Positions 52,469-61,393 of a stretch of 64,000 nt of DNA are shown here, piece after piece. Origin of the DNA: Nocardioides pini (GTDB lineage: Bacteria; Actinomycetota; Actinomycetes; Propionibacteriales; Nocardioidaceae); the NCBI RefSeq assembly GCF_026712185.1, contig NZ_JAPPUX010000007.1, positions 59,722 through 123,721 of the forward strand, written 5' to 3'. Below the pieces are notes generated by a model that saw nothing but the letters and a program-made list of their open reading frames with translations, searched no databases and had not been told where the DNA came from. Each line of letters opens with the position of its first letter. Positions within the stretch are counted from its first letter, which is position 1. Both the position numbers and the translations under genes were made by a program.

Positions 52469-52498
52469 TTGACGTGACGCCGGTCACGTGCCTACGTT
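52469..52498 (+). promoter_or_regulatory. Promoter with palindromic operator before the PQQ-type dehydrogenase
   Basis: A -35 box TTGACG (52469-52474) and -10 box TACGTT (52493-52498) are separated by 18 bases. The spacer carries the perfect palindrome ACGTGAC-n4-GTCACGT (52472-52489), which includes GTGA-n6-TCAC. A regulator bound there would directly control access of RNA polymerase. Confidence 0.65.
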
Positions 52499-52542
52499 GC
52501 TTGTCGGCTCCCTAGCCACCTCGGGAACAGGAGACCCCCCCA

Positions 52543-54669
52543 ATGAAGCATCCTCACCGCTCAGGGCTCACGGCTGCCGTCGGCGCCGCCCTCTGCCTGC
52601 CCATGCTGGCCGTGACCACCGCGGCCACCGCTCACGAGGGCCACGACGACACGGCCCCGCCCCCGCCAGCCGGCGCGTTCCAGAAGGTCACGCTCAACGA
52701 CCGTCCGGGCGAGCCCGTCGACCTCGCGGTGCTGCCCAACGGCGACGTCCTGCACACCACGCGTGCCGGCGTCATCTGGCACAACGACGCCGACACGGGC
52801 GTGAACAGCGTCGCCGGCCGCATCCCGGTCTACCTCCACGACGAGGAGGGCCTGCAGAGCATCGCCCTCGATCCGGGCTACGACGGCAAGAAGAACAAGT
52901 GGATCTACCTCTACTACTCGCCGGTGCTCGACACCCCGGCGGACGACCCGGCGACCACCTCGATCAACGAGGGTGACGCGCCGGAGTCCGGCACGGCGGC
53001 CGACTTCGCTCCCTACAAGGGCCACCTGACCGTCGCCAGGTTCCGCTACTCCGGCGGCCAGGTGGACCTCGCGTCCGAGCAGAAGATCCTCGACGTCCCC
53101 GTCGACCGCGGCATCTGCTGCCACGTCGGCGGCGACATCGTCTTCGACTCGGCGGGCAACCTGATCCTGTCGACCGGTGACGACACCAACCCGTTCCAGT
53201 CCGACGGCTACGTGCCGCTGGACGAGCGACCCGACCGCAACCCGGCCTTCGACGCCCAGCGCACCGCCGCCAACACCAACGACCTGCGCGGCAAGATCCT
53301 GCGGATCACGCCCAAGGCCGGCGGCGGCTACACGATCCCGGAGGGCAACCTGTTCGCGCCGGGCACGCCGAAGACGCGTCCGGAGATCTACTCGATGGGC
53401 TGGCGCAACCCGTTCCGCATCGAGATCGACCCCGACACCGACGACATCTGGGTCGCCGACTACTCGCCGGACGCCCGCAGCGCCAACCCCAACCGCGGCC
53501 CCGCCGGCCACGGCAAGTGGGCGGTCGTGGACGAGCCGTCCAACTACGGCTGGCCCTACTGCGCCACCGCGGAGCTGCCCTACAACGACTTCGACTTCGC
53601 CACCCGCACGAGCGGTCCGAAGTTCAACTGCGACGCCCCGGTCAACGACTCGATCCACAACACCGGCCTGCGTGAGCTGCCGCCCGTGGAGCAGCCGGAG
53701 GTCTGGTACACCTACGGGCTCTCCCAGCAGTTCCCGGAGCTCGAGACCGGAGGCATCGGCCCGATGGCCGGACCGGCCTACCAGTACGACCGCAAGGCCA
53801 CGAAGGGCCGCAACCCCGTCGCCTGGCCCGAGCGCTACGACGACACCCCGCTGTTCTACGAGTGGACCCGCGACTACATCAAGGGCTTCCACCTCGAGGA
53901 CGGTGAGGTCGCCGCGATCGAGGACGTCGTCGCCGACATCGTCACCGACAACCCGATCGACATGGAGTTCGGCCCCGACGGCGCGCTCTACGTGCTGGAG
54001 TACGGCGACGGCTACTTCGCCCAGAACCCCGACGCCCAGCTCTCCCGGATCGACTTCGTCGGCGAGGGCGGCAACCGCAGCCCGGTCCCGGCGATCGAGG
54101 CCGAGCCCACGGCGGGCAAGGCGCCGCTGACCGTCGACTTCTCGAGCGCCGGCACCACCGACCCGGACGGCGACACCAAGCTCAAGTACGCCTGGGACTT
54201 CGACGGTGACGGCAAGGTCGACAGCCGCAAGGCCAACGGGTCCTACACCTACAAGAAGGACGGCAGCTACCGGGCCACGCTGACAGTCACCGACCAGGGC
54301 GGGCGCCGCGCGTCGACCGACGTGGACGTCGTCGTCGGCAACCAGGCCCCGGTCGTCGAGTTCGTCACCCCGGTGGCGGGCCAGGCGTTCAGCTTCGGCG
54401 ACACCGTGACGTACGAGGTCAAGGTCACCGACGACGAGCCGGTCGACTGCAGCCGGGTCACCGTGACCTACGTGCTGGGCCACGACAGCCACGGCCACCC
54501 GCAGTCCACGGCCACCGGCTGCACCGGGTCGCTGACGACCTCGGTCCCCGAGGGTCACGACCCCGCGAGCGACGACCTCTCGGCCGTCTTCGTCGCGCAG
54601 TACACCGACACCGGCTCGGAGCCCGGTCTCACCGGCTCCGACGAGGTCCGCCTCGAGCCGGCCGGCTGA
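52543..54669 (+). CDS. Secreted PQQ-dependent sugar dehydrogenase-like (GSDH) protein with PKD domain
   Basis: A 708-residue exported protein. A Sec signal (about 1-30, TTAATAHE) is followed by a glucose/sorbosone dehydrogenase beta-propeller (about 50-505; GNLILSTGDDTNPF, LRGKILRITP, MGWRNPFRIEIDP, NYGWPYC, DMEFGPDGALYVLEYG). A PKD-type Ig fold (about 520-600; FDGDGKVDSR) and a final beta domain follow. Extracellular sugar or aldose oxidation is likely, if PQQ is available. Own promoter with operator; terminator after the stop. Confidence 0.87.
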   Translation: MKHPHRSGLTAAVGAALCLPMLAVTTAATAHEGHDDTAPPPPAGAFQKVTLNDRPGEPVDLAVLPNGDVLHTTRAGVIWHNDADTGVNSVAGRIPVYLHDEEGLQSIALDPGYDGKKNKWIYLYYSPVLDTPADDPATTSINEGDAPESGTAADFAPYKGHLTVARFRYSGGQVDLASEQKILDVPVDRGICCHVGGDIVFDSAGNLILSTGDDTNPFQSDGYVPLDERPDRNPAFDAQRTAANTNDLRGKILRITPKAGGGYTIPEGNLFAPGTPKTRPEIYSMGWRNPFRIEIDPDTDDIWVADYSPDARSANPNRGPAGHGKWAVVDEPSNYGWPYCATAELPYNDFDFATRTSGPKFNCDAPVNDSIHNTGLRELPPVEQPEVWYTYGLSQQFPELETGGIGPMAGPAYQYDRKATKGRNPVAWPERYDDTPLFYEWTRDYIKGFHLEDGEVAAIEDVVADIVTDNPIDMEFGPDGALYVLEYGDGYFAQNPDAQLSRIDFVGEGGNRSPVPAIEAEPTAGKAPLTVDFSSAGTTDPDGDTKLKYAWDFDGDGKVDSRKANGSYTYKKDGSYRATLTVTDQGGRRASTDVDVVVGNQAPVVEFVTPVAGQAFSFGDTVTYEVKVTDDEPVDCSRVTVTYVLGHDSHGHPQSTATGCTGSLTTSVPEGHDPASDDLSAVFVAQYTDTGSEPGLTGSDEVRLEPAG

Positions 54670-54675
54670 CGACGT

Positions 54676-54711
54676 CCGGGGCGGGGCCGGCTCGTGCCGG
54701 TCCCGCCCCGG
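54676..54711 (+). terminator. Hairpin terminator after the PQQ-type dehydrogenase gene
   Basis: A 16-bp stem (54676-54691 with 54696-54711) containing one G-U wobble, with a 4-base loop, 7 bases after the stop. Partial read-through to the next gene, 80 bases on, is possible. Confidence 0.82.
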
Positions 54712-54791
54712 CGTCCCACCCCTGTCCCATCCCCGGTCCACACCCCCGACGTCCCGAGTACCCCCCGAGAAAACCAGGAAGAAGGCAGCAC

Positions 54792-55823
54792 ATGTGTTTC
54801 GGATATGACGGCGACGCCGCCCTGCGCGAGTCGCTCGAGAGGAAGGGCGCCAGCCGCCGCGGCCTGCTCCGCGGAGCCGTCGCCGGCGCGGCGGGAGCCA
54901 CCGTGCTCGCCGCCGGCTCCCCGGCGATCGCGGGCAAGCCCAGCCAGCACCCCGGCCAGGGCCACGGCCACGGCTACGGACGGAACCGGGTGAAGACCGA
55001 GCTGATCAGCATCCAGCTCTACACGCTGCGCTCGGCGATGACGACCAACGCCAGCGTCCTGCAGCAGTTCGACCAGCTCGCGAAGTTCGGCTACGAGCGC
55101 GTCGAGCGCGCCGGCCTCTACCCGGGCGCCGGTCTCGAGACGGCGGCCAAGCTCAAGGCCGAGCTGGACAAGCGTGGCATCTGGGCCTCGTCGAGCCACG
55201 ACGGCATCAGCACCGTCCAGGGCGGCACGGCCCTCGACCCGGCCGCGCTCAACAAGAAGCTCGACGACGCCAACACGTTCGGCCAGAAGTACCTCGTCGT
55301 GCCCTACCTCAACTCCAACCTCAAGAGCGACTGGGAGCGGTGGGCCGAGCAGATGAACACCGAGGCGGTGGCCGCCCGCAAGCGTGGCCTGCGCTACGGC
55401 TACCACAACCACGCCCACGAGTTCACAATCGACCTCGGGGGCGGGGTGACCCCGTGGGAGATCCTCACCAGCACGCTCGACCCCAAGCTGGTCCACCTCG
55501 AGGTCGACCTCTACTGGGCCTACACCGGCGGCGTGAACACGGGCGCGGCCGACCCCCTGCAGTTCGCGATCGACGTGATCCACTCGGCCCCGCAGGAGGT
55601 CCGCCAGTACCACGTCAAGGACCGCCACGGTGCCGACGCCATCAAGCTCTACAACCAGCAGCCCGGCGACATGGCCGACCTCGGTCTCGGCGTGATCGAC
55701 TTCCCGACCATCTTCAAGGCCCACCAGGTCGAGGAGTACATCGTCGAGAACGACACCCCGGACTTCCAGCCCGCGGCCACCGCCAACACCGGGTTCCGCT
55801 ACCTGGAGGGTCTCGACTTCTGA
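54792..55823 (+). CDS. Tat-exported xylose isomerase-like TIM-barrel protein
   Basis: A 343-residue protein. A twin-arginine motif S21-R-R-G-L-L-R27 and a hydrophobic Ala/Gly stretch form a Tat signal, so it folds with cofactor or metal before export. The mature part is an AP-endonuclease-2/sugar isomerase barrel (ISIQLYTLRSAM, YGYHNHAHEF, HLEVDLYWAYTGG, YHVKDRHG). H, E and D residues in the last three are typical metal ligands. Such proteins often epimerise or cleave keto-sugars formed by dehydrogenases, which fits the neighbour upstream. Confidence 0.85.
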   Translation: MCFGYDGDAALRESLERKGASRRGLLRGAVAGAAGATVLAAGSPAIAGKPSQHPGQGHGHGYGRNRVKTELISIQLYTLRSAMTTNASVLQQFDQLAKFGYERVERAGLYPGAGLETAAKLKAELDKRGIWASSSHDGISTVQGGTALDPAALNKKLDDANTFGQKYLVVPYLNSNLKSDWERWAEQMNTEAVAARKRGLRYGYHNHAHEFTIDLGGGVTPWEILTSTLDPKLVHLEVDLYWAYTGGVNTGAADPLQFAIDVIHSAPQEVRQYHVKDRHGADAIKLYNQQPGDMADLGLGVIDFPTIFKAHQVEEYIVENDTPDFQPAATANTGFRYLEGLDF

Positions 55824-55846
55824 CCCGTCCGACCGCCTGACCCGCC

Positions 55847-55877
55847 CGGGCCCCACGTCCTCGTGACGTGGGGCCCG
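55847..55877 (+). terminator. Hairpin terminator between the TIM-barrel gene and topA
   Basis: A perfect 13-bp stem (55847-55859 with 55865-55877) with a 5-base loop, 24 bases after the stop. Confidence 0.85.
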
Positions 55878-55978
55878 AGCCTTGCTGTGGACGGTGAGGA
55901 GTGGCGATCTCGGGAACTGGCGCTACCGTTGCCGCGCTGAGCAACATCAGCAGCAAGAACTTGAGGGAGCAAACACAC

Positions 55979-58690
55979 GTGGCAAAGCTCGTCATCGTCG
56001 AGTCCCCGGCCAAGGCCCGCACCATCGGCGGCTACCTGGGCGCGGACTACGTCGTCGAGTCATCGATCGGTCACATCCGTGACCTGCCCAACAACGCGGC
56101 CGACACCCCGGCGAAGATCAAGGACAAGCCGTGGGGCCGGCTCGCCGTCGACGTCGACAACGGCTTCGTGCCCTACTACGTCGTGCCGCGCGACAAGAAG
56201 AGCCACATCGCCAAGCTGAAGAAGCTGGTCAAGGACGCCGACGCCCTCTACCTCGCCACCGATGAGGACCGCGAGGGCGAGGCGATCGCCTGGCACCTCC
56301 TCGACGAGCTGAAGCCGCCGAAGGGCCTGCCGGTCCACCGGATGGTGTTCCACGAGATCACCAAGCCCGCGATCCTCGCCGCGGTGGAGAACCCGCGCGA
56401 GATCAACGACGACCTCGTCGAGGCCCAGGAGGCGCGCCGCATCCTCGACCGCCTCTACGGCTACGAGGTCTCCCCGGTGCTGTGGAAGAAGGTCATGTCC
56501 GGCCTGTCCGCGGGCCGCGTGCAGTCGGTGGCGACCCGGCTGGTCGTCGACCGCGAGCGGGAGCGGATGAAGTTCCGCGTCGCCTCCTACTGGGACCTCG
56601 ACGCCACCTTCGACGCCGGCACCGGCCACGACCCGCGGATGTTCCCCGCCAAGCTCTACAGCGTGGACGACGTGCGCGTCGCCCGCGGCGCGGACTTCGA
56701 CAACACCGGCGAGCTGAAGGGCAAGGCAGACCGCGTCCACCTCAGCCGTGCCGACGCCGAGGCGTTGGCCGCCGGCCTGGGCGAGACGTCGTACGACGTC
56801 CGCTCGGTGGAGTCCAAGCCCTACCGCCGCTCGCCGTACGCCCCCTTCCGCACCACCACGCTGCAGCAGGAGGCCAGCCGCAAGCTCGGGATGAGCGCCA
56901 GCGTGACGATGTCGGTCGCGCAGCGGCTCTACGAGAACGGCTTCATCACCTACATGCGTACGGACTCCACGACGCTCTCGGACGCCGCGGTGGGTGCCGC
57001 ACGCGACCAGGTGCGTGAGCTGTACGGCGCCGAGTACCTCCCTGACTCGCCGCGGACCTACGCCTCCAAGGTGAAGAACGCGCAGGAGGCGCACGAGGCG
57101 ATTCGACCGGCCGGCGACACGTTCCGCACCCCGGCGCAGACCGGCCTGTCCGGCGAGCAGTTCCGCCTCTACGAGCTGATCTGGATGCGCACCGTCGCCT
57201 CGCAGATGAAGGACGCCACCGGCAACTCGGTGACGATCCGCATCGGGGGCGCGACCGCCGACGGCCGCGACGTGGTCTTCAGCGCGAGCGGTCGCACGAT
57301 CACCTTCCACGGCTTCCTCAAGGCCTACGTGGAGGACATCGACGACGCGTCCAAGCGCCGTGACGACGCCGAGACCCGGCTGCCCAACCTCACCGAGGGC
57401 GCGGCCGTGTCCGCGGCCTCGATCACGCCCGAGGGCCACGAGACCAAGCCCCCGGCCCGCTACACCGAGGCCACGCTCATCAAGGAGCTCGAGGACCGCG
57501 AGATCGGCCGCCCGTCGACCTACGCCTCGATCATCGGCACGATCCTCAACCGCGGCTACGTCTACAAGAAGGGCACCGCGCTGGTGCCGGCGTGGCTGGC
57601 CTTCTCGGTCGTCCGGCTGCTCGAGGAGCACTTCCCGCGGCAGGTGTCCTACGAGTTCACCGCCTCGATGGAGGACGTGCTCGACGACATCGCCGGCGGG
57701 CGCCGCGACCGCGTGTCCGAGCTCGGCGAGTTCTACTACGGCTCCGGTGACGTCACCGGCCTCAAGACGCTGGTCACCGAGCTCGGCGACATCGATGCCA
57801 AGGAGATGGCGACCTTCCCGATCGGCACGCCCGAGGACGGCATCAACCTCCGCGTCGGCCGCTACGGCCCCTACGTCGAGGGGCCGGGGCCCGACGGCGG
57901 CGCCGAGGGAGAGGCTGGCGCGCCGGTGCGCGCCAACGTCCCCGACGACCTGCCGCCCGACGAGCTGACCGTGGCCAAGGCCAAGGAGCTGCTGGCCAAC
58001 CCGGCCGGCGAGGAGCAGGTGGTCGGCAACCACCCCGACACCGGTCTGCAGATCGTCGCCAAGAACGGTCGTTTCGGCCCCTACGTCACCGAGCTGCTGC
58101 CCGACGACGCACCCAAGTCGGCCAAGCCCCGCACCGGCTCGCTCTTCAAGTCGATGACCCTCGACACGGTGACGCTCGAGCAGGCGGTCCGGCTGCTCGA
58201 CCTGCCGCGCATCGTCGGCGTCGACGAGGACGGCACCGAGATCACCGCGCAGAACGGTCGCTACGGGCCCTACCTCAAGAAGGGCACCGACTCCCGCTCG
58301 CTCACCAGCGAGGACCAGATCTTCGACATCACGCTCGACCAGGCCAAGGCGATCTACGCCCAGCCCAAGCAGCGCGGGCGCGGCGCGGCCACCCCGCCGC
58401 TCAAGGAGCTCGGCAACGACCCCGTCTCCGGCCAGCCGGTGATCGTCAAGGCCGGCCGCTTCGGCGAGTACGTCACGGACGGCGAGTACAACGCCACCCT
58501 CCGCAAGGACGACACGGTCGAGTCGATCACCCTGGAGCGCGCGGCCGAGCTGCTCGCCGAGCGGCGTGAGCGTGGCCCGGCCAAGAAGGCGGCCAAGAAG
58601 GGCGCGAAGAAGGCACCCGCCAAGAAGGCTGCTGCGAAGAAGACGACCGCCAAGAAGACGACGAAGAAGGCCGCGGCCAAGAAGTCCTGA
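55979..58690 (+). CDS. topA: DNA topoisomerase I
   Basis: A 903-residue type IA topoisomerase relaxing negative supercoils. TOPRIM acidic motif DEDREGE at 95-101, catalytic tyrosine Y325 in FITYMRTDS. Instead of zinc fingers it has repeated C-terminal modules marked by GRYGPYVEG, GRFGPYVTE, GRYGPYLKKG and GRFGEYVTDG. A Lys/Ala-rich tail (many AKK repeats) typical of actinobacteria improves processivity. The GTG at 55979 lies 9 bases after GAGGGAG. Confidence 0.97.
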   Translation: MAKLVIVESPAKARTIGGYLGADYVVESSIGHIRDLPNNAADTPAKIKDKPWGRLAVDVDNGFVPYYVVPRDKKSHIAKLKKLVKDADALYLATDEDREGEAIAWHLLDELKPPKGLPVHRMVFHEITKPAILAAVENPREINDDLVEAQEARRILDRLYGYEVSPVLWKKVMSGLSAGRVQSVATRLVVDRERERMKFRVASYWDLDATFDAGTGHDPRMFPAKLYSVDDVRVARGADFDNTGELKGKADRVHLSRADAEALAAGLGETSYDVRSVESKPYRRSPYAPFRTTTLQQEASRKLGMSASVTMSVAQRLYENGFITYMRTDSTTLSDAAVGAARDQVRELYGAEYLPDSPRTYASKVKNAQEAHEAIRPAGDTFRTPAQTGLSGEQFRLYELIWMRTVASQMKDATGNSVTIRIGGATADGRDVVFSASGRTITFHGFLKAYVEDIDDASKRRDDAETRLPNLTEGAAVSAASITPEGHETKPPARYTEATLIKELEDREIGRPSTYASIIGTILNRGYVYKKGTALVPAWLAFSVVRLLEEHFPRQVSYEFTASMEDVLDDIAGGRRDRVSELGEFYYGSGDVTGLKTLVTELGDIDAKEMATFPIGTPEDGINLRVGRYGPYVEGPGPDGGAEGEAGAPVRANVPDDLPPDELTVAKAKELLANPAGEEQVVGNHPDTGLQIVAKNGRFGPYVTELLPDDAPKSAKPRTGSLFKSMTLDTVTLEQAVRLLDLPRIVGVDEDGTEITAQNGRYGPYLKKGTDSRSLTSEDQIFDITLDQAKAIYAQPKQRGRGAATPPLKELGNDPVSGQPVIVKAGRFGEYVTDGEYNATLRKDDTVESITLERAAELLAERRERGPAKKAAKKGAKKAPAKKAAAKKTTAKKTTKKAAAKKS

Positions 58691-58737
58691 CGCTCGTCCC
58701 TGCCACTACGCTCCTGCCACGGCAACGGGGGTGAGGC

Positions 58738-59457
58738 ATGACGGTCGACGCGAGGGTGCCGGCGCGGGCGGCGTACGACGAATGGTCTGACCTGCGTTGG
58801 CGACTGCCCGGCGTGGGCATCGCGGTCCTGTTCCTCTCTGCGGTGGTGCTGGCGCTCGCTGCCGGCGAGAAGGGAAGCGACCTCGGCCGCCTCCAGGAGG
58901 GTGTCGCGCGCGGAGCGGTGGAGCAGGTCGAGGTCGAGGGCCTCCTCCCCGGGGGCGTCAGCTGGATGGGCGAGCAGCCGGTCACCCTGCACTGGACCGA
59001 CGGGGTCGGCCGCTACACCGAGGTGCTCGTCATCAACGGCGTCGATCCGCACGAGGACACCGGCAACGCGGGCCGACCGTACGTCCTCGAGGACCCGGCG
59101 CAGATGCTGAAGACCCTCGATCCGGACGTCGACGTCACCTACGTCGGTCGCCCCGGCGAGGTCTGGACGCTTGGGGGCTGGCGCGTTCCCGGAGCGGCGG
59201 GCTGGATCGCGGTCGTCGCAGCGGCCGCGACCGTCCTTCTCCTCATCGGCGGGCCCCAGCCGTGGCGCGCGACACGGTGGGCCTGGTTCTGGCTCGTCGC
59301 CGCCTCCGGACCGGTGGGGATGCTCGCCTACCTCCTGCTCGGTGGACCGCTCGGGCTGCTCCGGCCGGCAGCGCGGCGCCCCCGCCTCGCCGGAGGTTGG
59401 GCATTCGTCCTTGCGTCGCTCGTGCTCGGAGGCTGGCGCGGGTTCCAGGTCTGGTGA
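58738..59457 (+). CDS. Hypothetical membrane protein (DUF3592-like layout)
   Basis: A 239-residue protein with one N-terminal hydrophobic segment (about 25-42), an exposed domain (45-145) with VTLHWTDGVGRYTEVLVING, and two or three C-terminal hydrophobic segments (about 155-235). The order (helix, beta domain, helices) resembles DUF3592 proteins, but I do not recognise it firmly. It lies between topA and tmk. Confidence 0.65.
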   Translation: MTVDARVPARAAYDEWSDLRWRLPGVGIAVLFLSAVVLALAAGEKGSDLGRLQEGVARGAVEQVEVEGLLPGGVSWMGEQPVTLHWTDGVGRYTEVLVINGVDPHEDTGNAGRPYVLEDPAQMLKTLDPDVDVTYVGRPGEVWTLGGWRVPGAAGWIAVVAAAATVLLLIGGPQPWRATRWAWFWLVAASGPVGMLAYLLLGGPLGLLRPAARRPRLAGGWAFVLASLVLGGWRGFQVW

Positions 59458-59573
59458 CCGTCGTACGGACCGAACCCACCCCTCCGGCACCGGCGTACGG
59501 CTGACTGGTCGGCAGCGAACGGTGTTGGGTCCGTCCGACCGTCCTGTCCCACCCCGCCCGTAGGGTGTGGCAC

Positions 59574-60212
59574 GTGAGTGCAGGGGTCTACGCCGAGCAG
59601 GGGCTGTTCGTCTGCTTCGAGGGCGGCGAGGGGGCGGGCAAGTCCACCCAGTCGCGCCTGCTGCGCGACTGGCTCGTGGAGCGCGGCGAGACGGTGCTGC
59701 TGACCTTCGAGCCCGGTGACACGTCCGTCGGCAAGGAGCTGCGTCGGATCGTGCTGGACCCGGCGACCGGCGACCTGTCCGACCGCACGGAGGCCCTGCT
59801 CTACGCCGCCGACAAGGCCGAGCACGTCGACCACGTCGTGCTGCCCGCCCTGGCCCGCGGCGAGGTCGTCATCACCGACCGCTACGTCGACTCCACGCTG
59901 GCCTACCAGGGCGCCGGCCGCACGCTGGACGTCGCCCAGGTCGAGGCGGTCGCGCGGTGGGCCACCGGCGACCTGCGTCCGCACCTGACGGTGGTCCTCG
60001 ACCTCGAGCCGCAGACCGGGCTGGACCGGTTCACCGGCCGCGACCGGATCGAGGGGCAGTCGCTGGAGTTCCACCAGCGGGTGCGGCAGGGCTTCCTCGG
60101 CCTCGCCGCCGCCGACCCCGACCACTACGTCGTCCTCGACGCGCGGGCACCCATCGAGGACATCGCCAGCGCGATCCAGCAGCGGGTCGTCACGCTCCTG
60201 GAGCGCTCGTGA
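59574..60212 (+). CDS. tmk: Thymidylate kinase
   Basis: A 212-residue dTMP kinase. The P-loop GGEGAGKST is at 17-25, FEPGDTSVGKELR provides the DRX-like region, and TDRYVDSTLAYQGAGR matches family motifs. It makes dTDP for DNA synthesis. GTG at 59574 precedes YAEQGLFVCFEGG; upstream in-frame codons are unlikely. Stop overlaps holB (GTGA), so tmk and holB form an operon. Confidence 0.95.
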   Translation: MSAGVYAEQGLFVCFEGGEGAGKSTQSRLLRDWLVERGETVLLTFEPGDTSVGKELRRIVLDPATGDLSDRTEALLYAADKAEHVDHVVLPALARGEVVITDRYVDSTLAYQGAGRTLDVAQVEAVARWATGDLRPHLTVVLDLEPQTGLDRFTGRDRIEGQSLEFHQRVRQGFLGLAAADPDHYVVLDARAPIEDIASAIQQRVVTLLERS

Positions 60213-61393
60213 CCGCTCCGACCAGCCCCGCGACCCGCACCGTGTGGTCCGACCTCGTCGGCCAGCGGCCGACGATCGAGGTCCTCCAGCACGCCGCCGC
60301 GGGCGTCGGCATGACCCACGCCTGGCTGATCACCGGGCCGCCCGGCTCCGGCCGGTCCAACGTGGCCCGCGCCTTCGCCGCGGCGCTGCAGTGCGAGCGG
60401 CAGACCGGCTGCGGCGAGTGCGAGGCGTGCCGCCTCGGGATCAGCGGTTCCCACCCCGACATCACCTGGGTGAAGTCGGAGACCTCCGTGCTCTACGTCG
60501 ACGACATGCGCGACCTCGTGCAGTCGGCGGCGAAGTTCCCCGCGATCGGGCGCTGGCAGATCGTGGTGATCGAGGACGCCGACCGGCTCGGCACCCCGGA
60601 GAACCCGCGCACCGGCAACGCGCTACTCAAGGCGATCGAGGAGCCGACCCCCAAGACGGTCTGGCTGCTGTGCGCACCGACCGTGCAGGACGTGCTGCCG
60701 ACGATCCGCTCGCGCTGCCGCACCCTGACGCTCGCGACGCCCGGCACGCGTGACGTCGCGGCCTTCCTCGCCAGCAACGACGGCATCTCCGAGACCATGG
60801 CCGGCTTCGCCGCCCGCGCCAGCCAGGGCCACATCGGCCGCGCCCGCGCCCTGGCCCTCGACGAGGAGACCCGCACCCGCCGGCGCGAGGTGATCAGCAT
60901 CCCGGCCCGCCTGACGTCCCTCGGCTCCTGCATGACGGCCGCCACGAACCTCGCCGAGCTCGCCAAGGAGGAGACCGAAGCGATCACGGCCGAGGCGGAG
61001 CGCCGTGAGCTGCAGGAGCTCCAGGCGATCTTTGGCAGCGAGCGCAAGGACACCACGAGCCGCTCCTACCGCGCCGCCCTCGCCGGGCTCGAGAAGCTGC
61101 AGAAGCAGAAGGCCAAGCGCCGTGTGCTCGACGTGATCGACCGTGCGCTGATGGACCTCGTGTCGGTCTACCGCGACGCGATCGCGCTGTCGGTCGGCGC
61201 CCCCGGGCTGCTCGTCAACGAGGAGCTGCGCGGCGACGTCGCGGTCGTCGCGCGGGCGGCCTCGCCGGAGGAGCTGCTGCGGATGATCGACGGGATCTTC
61301 ACCGCCCGCGAGCAGATGCTGGAGTTCAACGTGCCGCCCCAGCTGGCACTGGAGTCGATGACGGTCGCGCTGCGACTGCCCGGAGGACGCTGA
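60209..61393 (+). CDS. holB: DNA polymerase III, delta' subunit
   Basis: A 394-residue clamp-loader subunit. The P-loop-like GPPGSGRS has Arg at 49 for Lys, as expected for the non-hydrolysing delta' subunit. A zinc module uses C62, C68, C71 and C74. IEDADRLGTPENPRTGNALLKAIEEP and the SRC motif (IRSRCRTL) match. It works in the DnaX complex to load the beta clamp. Stop/start shared with the next gene (TGATG). Confidence 0.93.
   Translation: MTAPTSPATRTVWSDLVGQRPTIEVLQHAAAGVGMTHAWLITGPPGSGRSNVARAFAAALQCERQTGCGECEACRLGISGSHPDITWVKSETSVLYVDDMRDLVQSAAKFPAIGRWQIVVIEDADRLGTPENPRTGNALLKAIEEPTPKTVWLLCAPTVQDVLPTIRSRCRTLTLATPGTRDVAAFLASNDGISETMAGFAARASQGHIGRARALALDEETRTRRREVISIPARLTSLGSCMTAATNLAELAKEETEAITAEAERRELQELQAIFGSERKDTTSRSYRAALAGLEKLQKQKAKRRVLDVIDRALMDLVSVYRDAIALSVGAPGLLVNEELRGDVAVVARAASPEELLRMIDGIFTAREQMLEFNVPPQLALESMTVALRLPGGR

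Noticed and set aside
58569..58687. Lys/Ala repeat at the 3' end of topA as a DNA repeat element
   Set aside because: It encodes the basic C-terminal tail typical of actinobacterial topoisomerase I and is in frame, so it is coding sequence rather than an independent repeat.
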